Source of the DNA: Procambarus clarkii | Lineage: Eukaryota > Arthropoda > Malacostraca > Decapoda > Cambaridae | Direction: 5' to 3' | Assembly (NCBI RefSeq): GCF_040958095.1 | Contig: NC_091219.1 | Coordinates: 27,098,477-27,162,476, forward strand | Length of the DNA stretch: 64,000 nt | Part shown: positions 15,950 to 25,914 of the stretch, in pieces | How positions within the stretch are numbered: the first letter of the stretch is position 1 | Layout of the letters: every line of letters begins with the position of its first letter | Notes under the pieces: generated by a model | The model's database searches: none | What the model saw: only the letters and a program-made list of their open reading frames with translations | What the model was told of the DNA's origin: nothing | Position numbers and translations under genes: made by a program

Positions 15950-17095
15950 GGCATAGAGTTGACTCACTACCCCATAGACACACGTACCACATAAGAGACT
16001 AGTGCACAAGCTGGAGATGCAGGCAGGAGTGAAAGGGAAGGTACTCCACTGGATAAGGGAGTACCTAACCAACAGAAGACAGCGAGTCACACTGAGGGGT
16101 GAGGTCTCTGAGTGGCGAGGCGTCACCAGTGGAGTCCCACAGGGATCAGTCCTTGAACCTATACTTTTTTATATATATGTAAATGATCTCCCAGAGGGAA
16201 TGCACTTGTTTCTCTCAATGTTTACTGATGATGCAAAAATTATGAGGAGGACTAAGACAAAGGAAGACAGTAGGAGACTACAATATGACCTAGACAAGCT
16301 GAAGGAATAGTTCAACAGATGGCTACTAAAATTCAACCAAAGTAAATGTAAGGTAATGAAACTAGGTGGAGGAAACAGGAGGCCAGTCACTGGCTACCGA
16401 ATGGGAGATGAAGTCCTTCACGAAACGGACAGAGAGAAAGATCTGGGAGTTGATATCAGGCCAAACCTGTCTCCAGAAGATAACTTCAAAAGAATAACAT
16501 CAGCGGCGTATGCGAGGCTGGCTAACATCAGAACTGCCTTCAGAAACCTGCGTAAGGAATCCTTCAGAACCTTGTATACCACATATGTAAGGCCAATCCT
16601 GGAGTATGCGGCCCCAGCATGGAGCCCGTACCTTGCCAAGCACAAGACGAAGCTGGAAAAAGTTCAGAGGTATGCGACTAGGGTAGTCCCAGAACTAAGA
16701 GGCATGAGTTATGAGGAAAGGCTTCGGGAAATGCACCTCACGTCGCTGGAAAATGGAAGGGCTCGGGAGACATGATCACCACATACAAAATTCTCAGGGG
16801 AATTGAGAGGGTAGACAAGGATGGATTATTTAAAACGGGTGGTACACGCTCAAGGGGACACAGGTGGAAGCTGAGCCACATAGATATTAGAAAGAACGTT
16901 TTCAGTGTCAGAGTAGTTAGTAAATGGAATTCACTAGGAAGTAATGTGGTGGAGGCTGACTCCATACAATTTCAAATGTAGATATGATAGAGCTCGTGAA
17001 GCTCAGGAACCTGTACACCTGTAGATTGATGGTTGAGAGGCGGGACTAAAGAGCCAAAACTCAACCCCCGCAAGCACAACTAGGTGAGTACACTG
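15950..17095 (+). mobile_element. CR1/L2-type LINE reverse transcriptase, copy B with 3' end
   Basis: Encodes [21 protein letters not shown] (16120-16180), then the catalytic box as FTDDAK instead of FADD (about 16215-16235). It continues with LKFNQSKCKVMKLG, DREKDLGV and LEYAAPAWSPYL. A stop splits the frame near 16308, and further frame breaks follow after 16772. The 3' end carries AGGCGGGACTAAAGAGCC and GCACAACTAGGTGAGTAC. The 5' half (endonuclease and N-terminal reverse transcriptase) is missing, as in 5'-truncated insertions. Confidence 0.85.
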
Positions 17096-17202
17096 ACAAG
17101 AAAGGTAATGATAGATAGATAAGTACCATAACCAACCACCACCACCATCCCGCTCCCCCCTAACCACCGCCACCACCTTCCCAACCATCACCACAATAAC
17201 AG

Positions 17203-17324
17203 CCTGCCTGCCTACCTGCCTGCCTGCCTACCTGCCTGCCTACCTGCCTGCCTACCTGCCTGCCTACCTGCCTGCCTACCTGCCTGCCTACCTGCCTGCC
17301 TACCTGCCTGCCTACCTGCCTACA
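17203..17324. repeat. 12-bp tandem repeat GCCTGCCTACCT
   Basis: Nine to ten units with little variation. Confidence 0.95.
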
Positions 17325-17999
17325 GTCAGCACACACTAAGTGCTCCCTGGCAAACACGGCTCGAGATGAACACATCCAGTCCAATGGAAAGCAAAGGTAA
17401 ACTCCAAGAGCTGGGATTTGCCGCCACAACAAAAAATAATAATAAATAAACACCCGTTAGGAGCACGTGTGCGGCCTCCCACGAGATAAACAAAGATTTT
17501 CCAACAAGAAACAAAAGCAAAGCGGCTTCCGCAGCCGCCGCAACAATGGCGCCGTCGACCGCTGGGGAGGGGAGAAGGCCACAAAAACTACTAATAAAAA
17601 ATATGAAAGGAGTAAAACCTTATTATGTGGTGTAGCACTCACAAGGTGCACGCCCATTACACCTTCCCCCGTGCCCAACACCAAGACATCTGCCGTATAT
17701 AATCCTCTATCCCTCCATCCCTTGACCCATTCCTTATCGACCCGGCCACACCTTTAAACATCACTCGAGCCACACCTGGCATATTAATATTGTTAACCCT
17801 CTAGCTATCACTCTCAGCTTTCCAACCACAGGGCGGCCCCCCCCCCCTTTCCCTAACGTGGCTATCCCGGCCTCTCTCCCATTCCACAAAGCTCGCCCTA
17901 ATTCTTCACCCCTTCCACTGCTTCCTTTCTCCTTTCCATCCCCCCCCCCCCCACCATCCATTTACTTTGAACAACTTCTACCTAAGAAGACCAGTGTTA

Positions 18000-18215
18000 A
18001 GTAAGACTTTACTGGCGGTTACAGCCTTTTGCACCATGGCATTACTCTATTGGGACGCTTCAAGTGACCGCGTAGCGAGATAGCTCCCCTCTTAGTACTG
18101 TGCGTATTAATGGCTTTAGGCATTGTTTGTACTAGCTCTATCTAGAAATCCAACATTATGTTTGTAACTCGTATGTATGTACGTTTACCTGAATAAACAT
18201 TTGAGTTGATGTACC
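18000..18215 (+). mobile_element. Short CCGAAACGCTTT-family element, diverged copy 2
   Basis: Shares GGCTTTAGGCATTG, TACTAGCTCTATCTA and TACCTGAATAAACATTTGA with the copies at 15.5, 40.1 and 55.0 kb. The 5' part is diverged. Confidence 0.5.
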
Positions 18216-18251
18216 AATATGTTTGTCTCTGGGTCTTGTGACCTGTTGGTG

Positions 18252-19003
18252 TTCCGCACAGCACGGAAGCCTGCTGCTCAGGTCTCATGCTGGGGCGGCC
18301 ATGGTGTTCCGCACAGCACGGAGGCCTGCTGCTCAGGTCTTATGCAGGGGGCGCCATGGTGTTCCACTGAGGCCTGCTGCTCAGGTCTCATGCAGGGGGC
18401 GGCCATGGTGTTCCGCACAGCACGGAGGCCTGCTGCTCAGGTCTCATGCAGGGGGCGGTCATGGTGTTCCACTGAGGCCTGCTGCTCAGGTCTCATGCAG
18501 GGGGCGGCCATGGTGTTCCACTGAGGCCTGCTGCTCAGGTCTTATGCAGGAGGCGCCATGGTGTTCCACTGAGGCCTGCTGCTCAGGTCTCATGCAGGGG
18601 GCGGCCATGGTGTTCCGCACAGCACGGAGGCCTGCTGCTCAGGTCTCATGCAGGGGGCGGTCATGGTGTTCCACTGAGGCCTGCTGCTCAGGTCTCATGC
18701 AGGGGGCGGTCATGGTGTTCCACTGAGGCCTGCTGCTCAGGTCTCATGCAGGGGACGGCCATGGTGTTCCACTGAGGCCTGCTGCTCAGGTCTCATGCAG
18801 GGGACGGCCATGGTGTTCCACTGAGGCCTGCTGCTCAGGTCTCATGCAGGGGGCGGCCATGGTGTTCCGCACAGCACGGAGGCCTGCTGCTCAGGTCTCA
18901 TGCAGGGGGCGGCCATGGTGTTCCACTGAGGCCTGCTGCTCAGGTCTTATGCAGGGGGCGGCCATGGTGTTCCGCACAGCATGGAGGCCTGCTGCTAGGG
19001 TCT
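18252..19003. repeat. ~49/56-bp satellite array
   Basis: About 15 units containing GGCCTGCTGCTCAGGTCTCA, TGCAGGGGGCGGCCATGGTG and TTCCACTGA. A longer unit type replaces the end with TTCCGCACAGCACGGA. The two forms alternate irregularly. A further piece of the same satellite lies at 41165-41286, far from this array. Confidence 0.95.
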
Positions 19004-19040
19004 GAGACATTTGCACTGGCGGGCGGCGTTCTTGCCAACT

Positions 19041-19055
19041 ATATGGCTGTTAAGT
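19041..19055 (+). repeat. Target-site duplication, 5' copy
   Basis: ATATGGCTGTTAAGT, identical to 21162-21176 and flanking the element between them. Confidence 0.9.
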
Positions 19056-21161
19056 GAGTGTTGTTGCCTGCCTGGCTGCGTGCTGACGTGGCCGTTTTGC
19101 CATGGGGGGGCCTGGCTATTCCTCCTGTGTTGCGAGTAAATTCCGTGGGACTGGAATTCACGTGTAAGGCTGGTTATCCGGCCGTTGAGTTAGTTATGTG
19201 TGACATGCTTCGTGTCCCGGTGGAAGCTGTGTATGGCGTTGAGCTTGTTACGGCCCACCGGGTGATTGTTAAGTTCGTGGGGGAGGAGGAGTATCGGGAC
19301 TTCCTCCGGCGGAACGAGGGGCGTTCATTGCAGTTGCCGGATGGCGCCGGCTCAGTTACGATCTCGGACCGAAGTGGTGCCCTGACATATGTCAGTGTGC
19401 ACGGTGCGCCCCTGGAGTTCCCTGAAAACCTTCTCCGGCGCTTCTTCGGGAGGTATGGTGCTGTCATCAGTGTGCGGGTGAACAAGCTGTCCTCGGGGAA
19501 GTATGCTGGGAAGCAGACGAATGTCCGTACATTAGGTATGCGCCTGCGGTCGGATATCCCATCTTCTGTCCGGCTGCTGGGTTACTACGTTCGGGTGTAT
19601 TATGCCCGGCAGCCCCGTACCTGTTTCCGGTGTGGCCAGTTGGGGCATCAGGCTGCCGGGTGCTCTGAGACACCTGCTGCACCTGTTAACTTATTCCGGG
19701 AGGAGGATTTCCCGCCGCTCCCTCAGGGCGTGGATTCCGGAGATGAAGTGGAGCAGGTCCCAGTCGCTGCTGATGCGGCCCCTCCTGCGTCACCCGACAT
19801 GCCCCCGGTGCTTGTTGCCCCTCAGCCGAGTGCGTCTGCGTCTTCCTCGACTCCTGCTGCTGCGCCTGGTCCTGCGCCCTCGCCAGGTGTTCCGGCTGTG
19901 TTGGGTGTTGGGGGGGCTGCGGAGCATCCTGTTGTGTGCGGCCCGGTTCCCCATGTGGTCGAGGCTGCTGAAGTACTGCGACGGGCGTTGGTTCGCCCGG
20001 TTCGTGAGGGCCGTGGTTCTGGGTCCGCCTCCGGCTGTGATGATGTGCGGCCAGTGCCCAAGCGTTCTAGGCGCTCTTCTACTGCTTGGGCTGATATGGA
20101 GGACTACGACGCGGGTGGAGCTTCGGGAGATGGTGTGGCGGTTCCAGGTGCCTCGTGCTCTACGACGCTGGTGGTGGCTGATGTCCATGTGTCGGCTGTT
20201 GACGATGATTGTGCGTCTAATTTACCACCTGTTCTTTCTCCTGCAGAAGGTTCTCCGCAGTGGGAGGTGGTTGCTCCTACGGGCGTGGATGGTGTGGATC
20301 CTGGTGCGAGCCGAGGCATCAAGCTGGTGCTGAAAAAGGATGCCAAGCGTGGGGGGTCCCGGCAGGTGCAACGTTCAGTGGTTGCCGAGGAGCCCTGTGA
20401 GGCAGCTGAGGAGGCTCCCAGTGTGCTGCCCATTGCCCGGCCTCTTGGGAAGGAGCCTCTCCCTCTCATCTTGGCCTCCGGAGTGGCGATGGATGCTGAC
20501 CATCCGTTGCATTTTGAAATTGTTGACCGTGTGCGTCCTGCTCCGTGGTGCCCTTCTACCATCTGGATTCGTCGGGCTAAGTGTTTTATTGTGGGTGTGC
20601 CAGAGTTAATGCCCGATCCTCGTACGCTCAATAGTGACCATGTTTCGGAGGACATTATGTTACTTTGGGAAGCGTACTGTATTCGCTTCCCGGCGGAAGA
20701 GTGGCCGGACAAGTATGAGATCTTTTCGTAGTCTGTGTGCTTGCTGTGTGTTTTATTTTTCTTTTGTTTTCTTGTGTTTTTGATGTTGGCCCTTCAGGCC
20801 GGTGTTTAGTGACGTGTTTTTGCCTGCTTTTTTTTTGTAATTGGCCTCGCCTTTTGTTACTGAGCGTTAATGTATTGATTTTCTGTTGCTTTACATGTTG
20901 CCTCTTGTTGTGTGTTTTGTTTTTTGGAGGTGTTGTTTTGTACTGTGATTGCTGGATTGCCATTGTATTCTGTTTTATGTTTTGATGTATGCTGTATTTT
21001 TCATGTTTTTCTTGTGTATGTGTTTTGTTGTGCTATGCTGTTTTGTTGTGCTCGGCTGTCGGCCCTTCTGGCCGGTGGTCTATTGTTTTCCTTTATGTAT
21101 TCTGTATTTTTATTGTATTTAATTTGCATGCTCTGCATGTAAAAATAAAAATAAAAAAAAA
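19056..21161 (+). mobile_element. ORF1-only LINE-like element, copy 2, with perfect target-site duplication
   Basis: A 2,106-bp insertion bounded by a 15-bp duplication. It holds one long open frame, a 430-base T-rich 3' UTR with palindromic GGCCCTTCAGGCCGG at about 20790 and a related one at about 21063, and an A-rich tail. No reverse transcriptase or endonuclease region lies between ORF1 and the tail. Copy 1 has the same 3' end, so this looks like a family that has only ORF1, comparable in concept to mammalian HAL1 (half-LINE). The frame is already open at the first base, so the 5' end may be truncated. Confidence 0.78.
19058..20731 (+). CDS. LINE ORF1-like protein with CCHC zinc knuckle
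   Basis: 557 codons from the 5'-most open codon (GTG); the first in-frame ATG is at 19196, giving 511 residues. Residues about 110-185 look like the RRM-like fold common in LINE ORF1 proteins (YVSVHGAPLEFPENLLRRFF, then GAVISVRVNKL). A CCHC knuckle follows (Cys189, Cys192, His197, Cys202). A long Pro/Val/Ser/Ala-rich low-complexity part comes next, then a better conserved C-terminal part with WCPSTIWIRRAKCFIVGVPE. Such proteins bind element RNA and act as chaperones in retrotransposition. The frame is intact to a normal TAG stop, which suggests recent insertion. GC content is much higher than the flanks. Confidence 0.8.
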   Translation: MLLPAWLRADVAVLPWGGLAIPPVLRVNSVGLEFTCKAGYPAVELVMCDMLRVPVEAVYGVELVTAHRVIVKFVGEEEYRDFLRRNEGRSLQLPDGAGSVTISDRSGALTYVSVHGAPLEFPENLLRRFFGRYGAVISVRVNKLSSGKYAGKQTNVRTLGMRLRSDIPSSVRLLGYYVRVYYARQPRTCFRCGQLGHQAAGCSETPAAPVNLFREEDFPPLPQGVDSGDEVEQVPVAADAAPPASPDMPPVLVAPQPSASASSSTPAAAPGPAPSPGVPAVLGVGGAAEHPVVCGPVPHVVEAAEVLRRALVRPVREGRGSGSASGCDDVRPVPKRSRRSSTAWADMEDYDAGGASGDGVAVPGASCSTTLVVADVHVSAVDDDCASNLPPVLSPAEGSPQWEVVAPTGVDGVDPGASRGIKLVLKKDAKRGGSRQVQRSVVAEEPCEAAEEAPSVLPIARPLGKEPLPLILASGVAMDADHPLHFEIVDRVRPAPWCPSTIWIRRAKCFIVGVPELMPDPRTLNSDHVSEDIMLLWEAYCIRFPAEEWPDKYEIFS

Positions 21162-21176
21162 ATATGGCTGTTAAGT
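21162..21176 (+). repeat. Target-site duplication, 3' copy
   Basis: ATATGGCTGTTAAGT directly after the A-rich tail. Confidence 0.9.
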
Positions 21177-21469
21177 TGAAAATTGTAACTGTTAAGAGCA
21201 TTCTATTGTGGTTTTAATATTGAACAATTATACATGTATGAAACAGACAAATCTGGTGTCCGAAATAGTAAAAATATTAGTGTGCGATGTGATCAATGTA
21301 AGGGGGATATTGGGTGTGCCTCGTATCCCCTACAACAACAAGAAGTTCGAGAGCGATGAGGCCGCCACCTACTAGCTTCAGGATGTCGTCGAATCTAAAT
21401 CAACAATATACTACCGCCGCTACTTTCTTGGAAACGTAAGTACCTGCCGCTTTACTTCTCTCACCCTGC

Positions 21470-21620
21470 CTAGCCTGGCCTGGCCTGACCTGGCCTAGCC
21501 AGACCTGACCAGACCTGACCTGGCCTAGCCTAGTCTGACCTAGCCTAGTCTGACCTGGCCTAGTCTGACCTGGCCTAGTCTGACCTGGCCTAGTCTGACC
21601 TGACCTGGCCTAGCCTTACC
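21470..21620. repeat. TGACCTGGCCTAGTC tandem repeats
   Basis: Degenerate 5-bp and 15-bp periodicity of CCTGA, CCTGG and CCTAG blocks. Confidence 0.85.
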
Positions 21621-22212
21621 CAACACTAATCACCACACGTGACAGCCCAAACGAATCGCAAATAAGTACACGTAACAAGTCATATGCCCGGACACTCTTT
21701 CACCTTGGGGACTGAGTGGTAACTATTGTATAGAAGAGCCGGCTCCCTGAGAGTGGTAAGAGGGCGTGATAAGAGGCTAACGTGTGGTCTTGAAGGAAGT
21801 CGATAAAGCAGACAATTTTCAAAAGGAAGGGCAGCATAACGAGCAGACAGGAATGGACAGACAGTCGGTTATCCCATAATGTGTAATACGCCCCGCACAG
21901 CATGGGTGGAGTGGGGGGGGGTTGTAGCAGGGCACAGTATGGTGATGGTGCGGGTGAAGTACACACCCACTGAATTCCTGCCATCAATAATTGTTTTCAT
22001 AACCATTAGAACAATGGCATCCCTCCAGCCACCATCCTTCCACTGACCCCCTCCTCTGGTCCTCCACCTCAGACAATAACCCCCCACACCCCCTCTCCCT
22101 TCCAGACATCAGCATGTCAAAATCAGTACCATAATGTGTTTAAACTATTTAAACTAAGTCATTGTGTATCTCAAGGTATCTTAATTCATTTGAAAGTGTA
22201 CATGTGCATTCG

Positions 22213-22392
22213 CTCATATACTCGCCTAATTGTGCTTGCTGGGGTTGAGCTCTGGCTCTTTAGTTCCACCTCTCAACCGTCAATCAACAGGTGTACAGGT
22301 TTCTGAGCCTATTGGACTCTATCATATCTACACTTGAACCTGTGTATGGAGTCAGCCTCCACCACATCACTTACTAATGCATTCCATTAGAT
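22213..22392 (-). mobile_element. CR1/L2-type LINE 3' end
   Basis: On the minus strand it matches the end of LINE copy B: TGGAGTCAGCCTCCACCACA, TCTATCATATCTACACTTGA and GGTTGAGCTCTGGCTCTTTA on +. Only about 180 bases are kept. Confidence 0.75.
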
Positions 22393-22939
22393 ATAATCAT
22401 ATATGATTACACATAATCATAATCATTCCATACACATAATCATATATGTGTACGTCAATGTATACATACATGCGTATATATACCTCATATTAAAATACTG
22501 ATAAACGAATGACCATGAACAAATTAATTTATAATTGTAGCATTATATATAATTTTAATAGACTAATTACGTGTTTATACATTTGAATGGTCCAGACAGG
22601 TGGCCAGCCTTGGACATATACACTTCTGGTAGGCACAATGACCTCATGTTAGACCCTTGATAGATTATGTGAGAGAGAGAGAGAGCTGGGGCAGGGAGGT
22701 GCGTGCCCCAGGGAGATAATCCATGCCCATGCCCCGCCTCGAGGTCAGTTCTCGAGTCACACCAAGAATAACAATCGAGCAAGTTGTCCTGACCAGGATG
22801 TGGCATATTAGGGAGGGTTGAGGAATAGGAAGCCTGTCTGATAGGGCTCTTGGCAAGCAGCTCTCCCTCAGTCTACCTATCTATATGGAAGAAATGTATC
22901 TAGGCCCTCCTCCCCCCTGCCTATTCTCTCTCCCCCACC

Positions 22940-23330
22940 TTTCTTCCTTCATTTCCTCCCTCCTTCCCTCCCCCTCACTGGTGAGAGAGTAGGAGTGTGA
23001 GAGTGGTTAGAGAACTCGTAGTTCTCACACTCGTGAAATTGTCTGCGACCCTGGAGGAGTAGAGCGGAGGGGGGGGTGAAAGTAGGTGACGATGGAGGAG
23101 TAGAGGGGAGCATTATATGCAGTGAACGTAGGTGTCTATGGAAGAGTACATCATAGAGGAGGGTGAAAGGAAGGTGACGATGGAGGAGGAGAAGGGAGGG
23201 GGTGTGAAGGTAGGTGATGATGGAGGAGTAGAGGGGAGGAGGGGGGCAAAGGTAGGTGTCTATGGAAGAGTACATCATAGAGGGGGGTGAAGGTAGGTGG
23301 CGATGGAGTAGAGCAAAAGGGGTGGGGGTT
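22940..23330. repeat. Degenerate GGTAGGTGACGATGGAGGAG repeats
   Basis: About seven diverged units with GATGGAGGAGTAGAGGGGAG and GTCTATGGAAGAGTACATCA cores. No gene. Confidence 0.8.
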
Positions 23331-23344
23331 GAAAGTAATCATGA

Positions 23345-23835
23345 GTTTAATTTTTTAGTTATATATAGTGACACCTCGTCTTACGAATGAATATTTATGA
23401 ACTTTTCGGGTTACGAGCCTAATTTTTTCGAAAAATTTGAATCGGGTTACAAACTTTGCCTCGGGAAAGGAGTTTGTTGATATACGTATGGGCTGACCTA
23501 GCGCGTGGTGGCATGGTGATCGCGCCTCAGTTTACCAGTGTCTCCTGCCTAGTAAGTATCGCGCCTCAGTTTACCAGTGTCTCCTGCCTAGTAAGTATCG
23601 CGCCTGAATTCTTTGTAAAGCATTACATTTGTTTTGGGATTTTTGGCTATTTGAACATAAAATTTGTTATGATATATCTTGCCATGAGTCCCAAGAAAGC
23701 CAGTGGTAAGGTTCAAGCCAAGAAAATGATGGCCTCTGATAGCATTTCAGAGGCCATCATTTGTGAGAAACCAAGGCATTTGCATGAAGACCTTTTAAAG
23801 AAAACCCCTGGAACGAGGGGGGGGGGGGGAAGATG
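23345..23835 (+). mobile_element. Tigger/pogo-like transposon 5' end with start of transposase
   Basis: CACCTCGTCTTACGAATG and the repeated TTACGAG/TTACAAA motifs are the kind of end sequence seen in Tigger elements. At 23684 a frame starts MSPKKASGKVQAKKMMASDS, the usual Tigger N-terminus (MxPKKxSGK...KKMM). It then fuses to HEDLLKKTPGT after a deletion. A 38-bp direct repeat (CGCGCCTCAGTTTACCAGTG...) sits upstream at 23520-23600. Confidence 0.55.
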
Positions 23836-24379
23836 AATCAAGTTTGAAAATGTGAAAAGTTTGTGACAATAGAGCCTCGTGGAAAACTTTTGCTGTGGTC
23901 ATTACCTGGTGGAATGCACCCAGGATGGAGTATTAGAGCTATACATCTTTTAAATCATAAAAGTAATAAACATTTCCCATCAACCTTACAAACAATATTA
24001 ACCTATTTTCATGTATTTCCCCCATGTGCATTTTAACAAAGTTGCTAAATTGCCTTTATCATTCTGTAAAATTTCAATTACAGTACTGTATGTATAATTT
24101 TGTTAGTATAAATGGACTGAATATTCTGAAATTGCTATTAATTTTACAATTTCAGATTCAAAGGTGGTCTGGACACCCAATTTGGTCAGACAGGTGAAGA
24201 GAGCATTTAGGATAGTTCGAAGAGATGAAGATGGTCGCAATTGTGTTCGAAGAGGCAAACGCCCCCCTTTGCTCCTGACATTATGTTCAACCAATGACCT
24301 CTGCACACCTAACACAAGGTAGGTTGAAAACTCCTCCTTTATGTCATTGGTACATTAGCCAGAAACTCAGGGCTCATGT

Positions 24380-24990
24380 AGGATTATCCCTAAAAAAAAA
24401 AAAGTGGCCCCAACAATGCATCCTCCAAGTCTGGAGGATGAGCAGGAGCATTGTCGAGAAGCAGGACCTTGAGTGTCAAACTTTTCTCTTGCAGATATTT
24501 TTTGATGGCAGGGCAAACGACTCCACATCACAGTTTTTCTGCACGTTATATATTTTTTAAAACTCTTGGATTTTCGGAATGATACACGAGCAAGGGTTTA
24601 ATTTTCAAATCGCCACACAGCACAAGAGTTAGCCTATCCTGACACAAGTTAGCCCAAGTTAGCTTGTGTCCGGGCAGTGACGTCTCCTCTTGGGTAATGT
24701 ATGTCCTCTTCGGCAATTTTTTCCAGAATAGCTATGTCTCCTCACAATTAAACACTTGTTGTGGAATATATCCATCAATACAGTATCTACAAAATCTTTA
24801 AAATCACGAACAAATCTTTCAGCCCCTACTTTGTCTGAGCTGGCACCCTCACCATGCCTCACAACACTATGAATACCACGTCTTTTTTCAAAATTTCTCA
24901 AACCATCCCCTACCCACCTTAAACTCTTTCGTATCTGCAGAACTCGTTCTAGGGGTTTTCTTTATAAGATCTTGCATGAAGATTTCATTG
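24380..24990 (-). mobile_element. Tigger/pogo-like transposase remnant
   Basis: On the minus strand: QDLIKKTPRTSSADTKEFKV, GRGWFEKF and GIHSVVRHGEGASSDKVGAE, the CENP-B-like helix-turn-helix part of Tigger transposases. Further on comes the catalytic-core motif LLLDNAPAHPPDLED at about 24400-24450. Several stops and frame changes separate the blocks, so the copy is dead. It runs opposite to the N-terminal piece at 23.7 kb, so the locus has been rearranged. Confidence 0.7.
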
Positions 24991-25068
24991 TTGACCAAAC
25001 CACACACTGGAAATTGAATAGACGACGACATTTCGATCCGTCCTGGACCATTATAAAGTCGATTGTGA
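24991..25068. repeat. Foldback repeat, copy 2 (single arm)
   Basis: TTGACCAAACCACACACTGG through CGATCCGTCCTGGACCATTA and AAGTCGATTGTGA, matching one arm of the element at 1948-2173. It sits next to the Tigger remnant. Confidence 0.7.
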
Positions 25069-25819
25069 TGAGATGAGGGAAGCAAGAGCATTAAGTAGGG
25101 AAGAGAGAGAGGTGAGGAGATGGCAAGTATGTACGTATGTACATGAATAAAACATGTACATACTTATACATAACGTGTGTAAATAGTGTAATAAACACAA
25201 TAACAGTATTTTGGGAGGAGGAATGTTGGCGAGTAATGTGTTGGAGGAGGGAGGGAGGACTGGCAGGGTGTGGCAGCTCACTCATGTTTTTTGGGCTCAC
25301 CATACCAACATAGTGGATCGTTATGGTGAATACATACGTAGATGGGTATATACAATGTGTGTATATAGTGTAATAACAGCAAAAGCACTGTTTGATTGTT
25401 GAATATGTCGCATATATGAGGCCCATAATTTTGAGCATAGCGATGTTCTATACTTTGAATTATATAATTCCACAAATTACACACTTTTAAATAATATTAC
25501 ATCAAAAAAAAGGAAGAAATGAATGAGAAACTTCAAAATAATTGCGCAACATTTTATTCGCAGCAACTGCCGTCGCACGGGGTGGCGGGGCCGACAGACC
25601 CCCATCGCTCCAACGCTCGGCGCCCATAATTTGCTCAACTTCCCAGCTCCATCGCAGCTAAAGTAAGTCACATACAATATTTTTTGTTTAGTTTCCCCGT
25701 GATCAGACTCTGCATTTTAACAATATAAGAAGAGAAAAAAATTTTTTGGAAAGAATTTATTTCTTGTGCACCAGGGTGTTATTTGGAGACAGAGCAGTTC
25801 AGTGGTTAACTACTAAATT

Positions 25820-25912
25820 TTTTTTTCTCCCACACACACACCCCCCTAGAAAGCAGCCTGTAACAGCTAACTCCCAGATACCTATTTACTGTTAGGTAAC
25901 AGGGGTCATCCC
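25820..25912 (-). mobile_element. SINE body fragment
   Basis: Reverse complement reads ACAGTAAATAGGTATCTGGG, then AGTTAGCTGTTACAGGCTGC. This matches the body of the tRNA-like SINE at 46635-46860. Confidence 0.55.
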
Positions 25913-25914
25913 CT

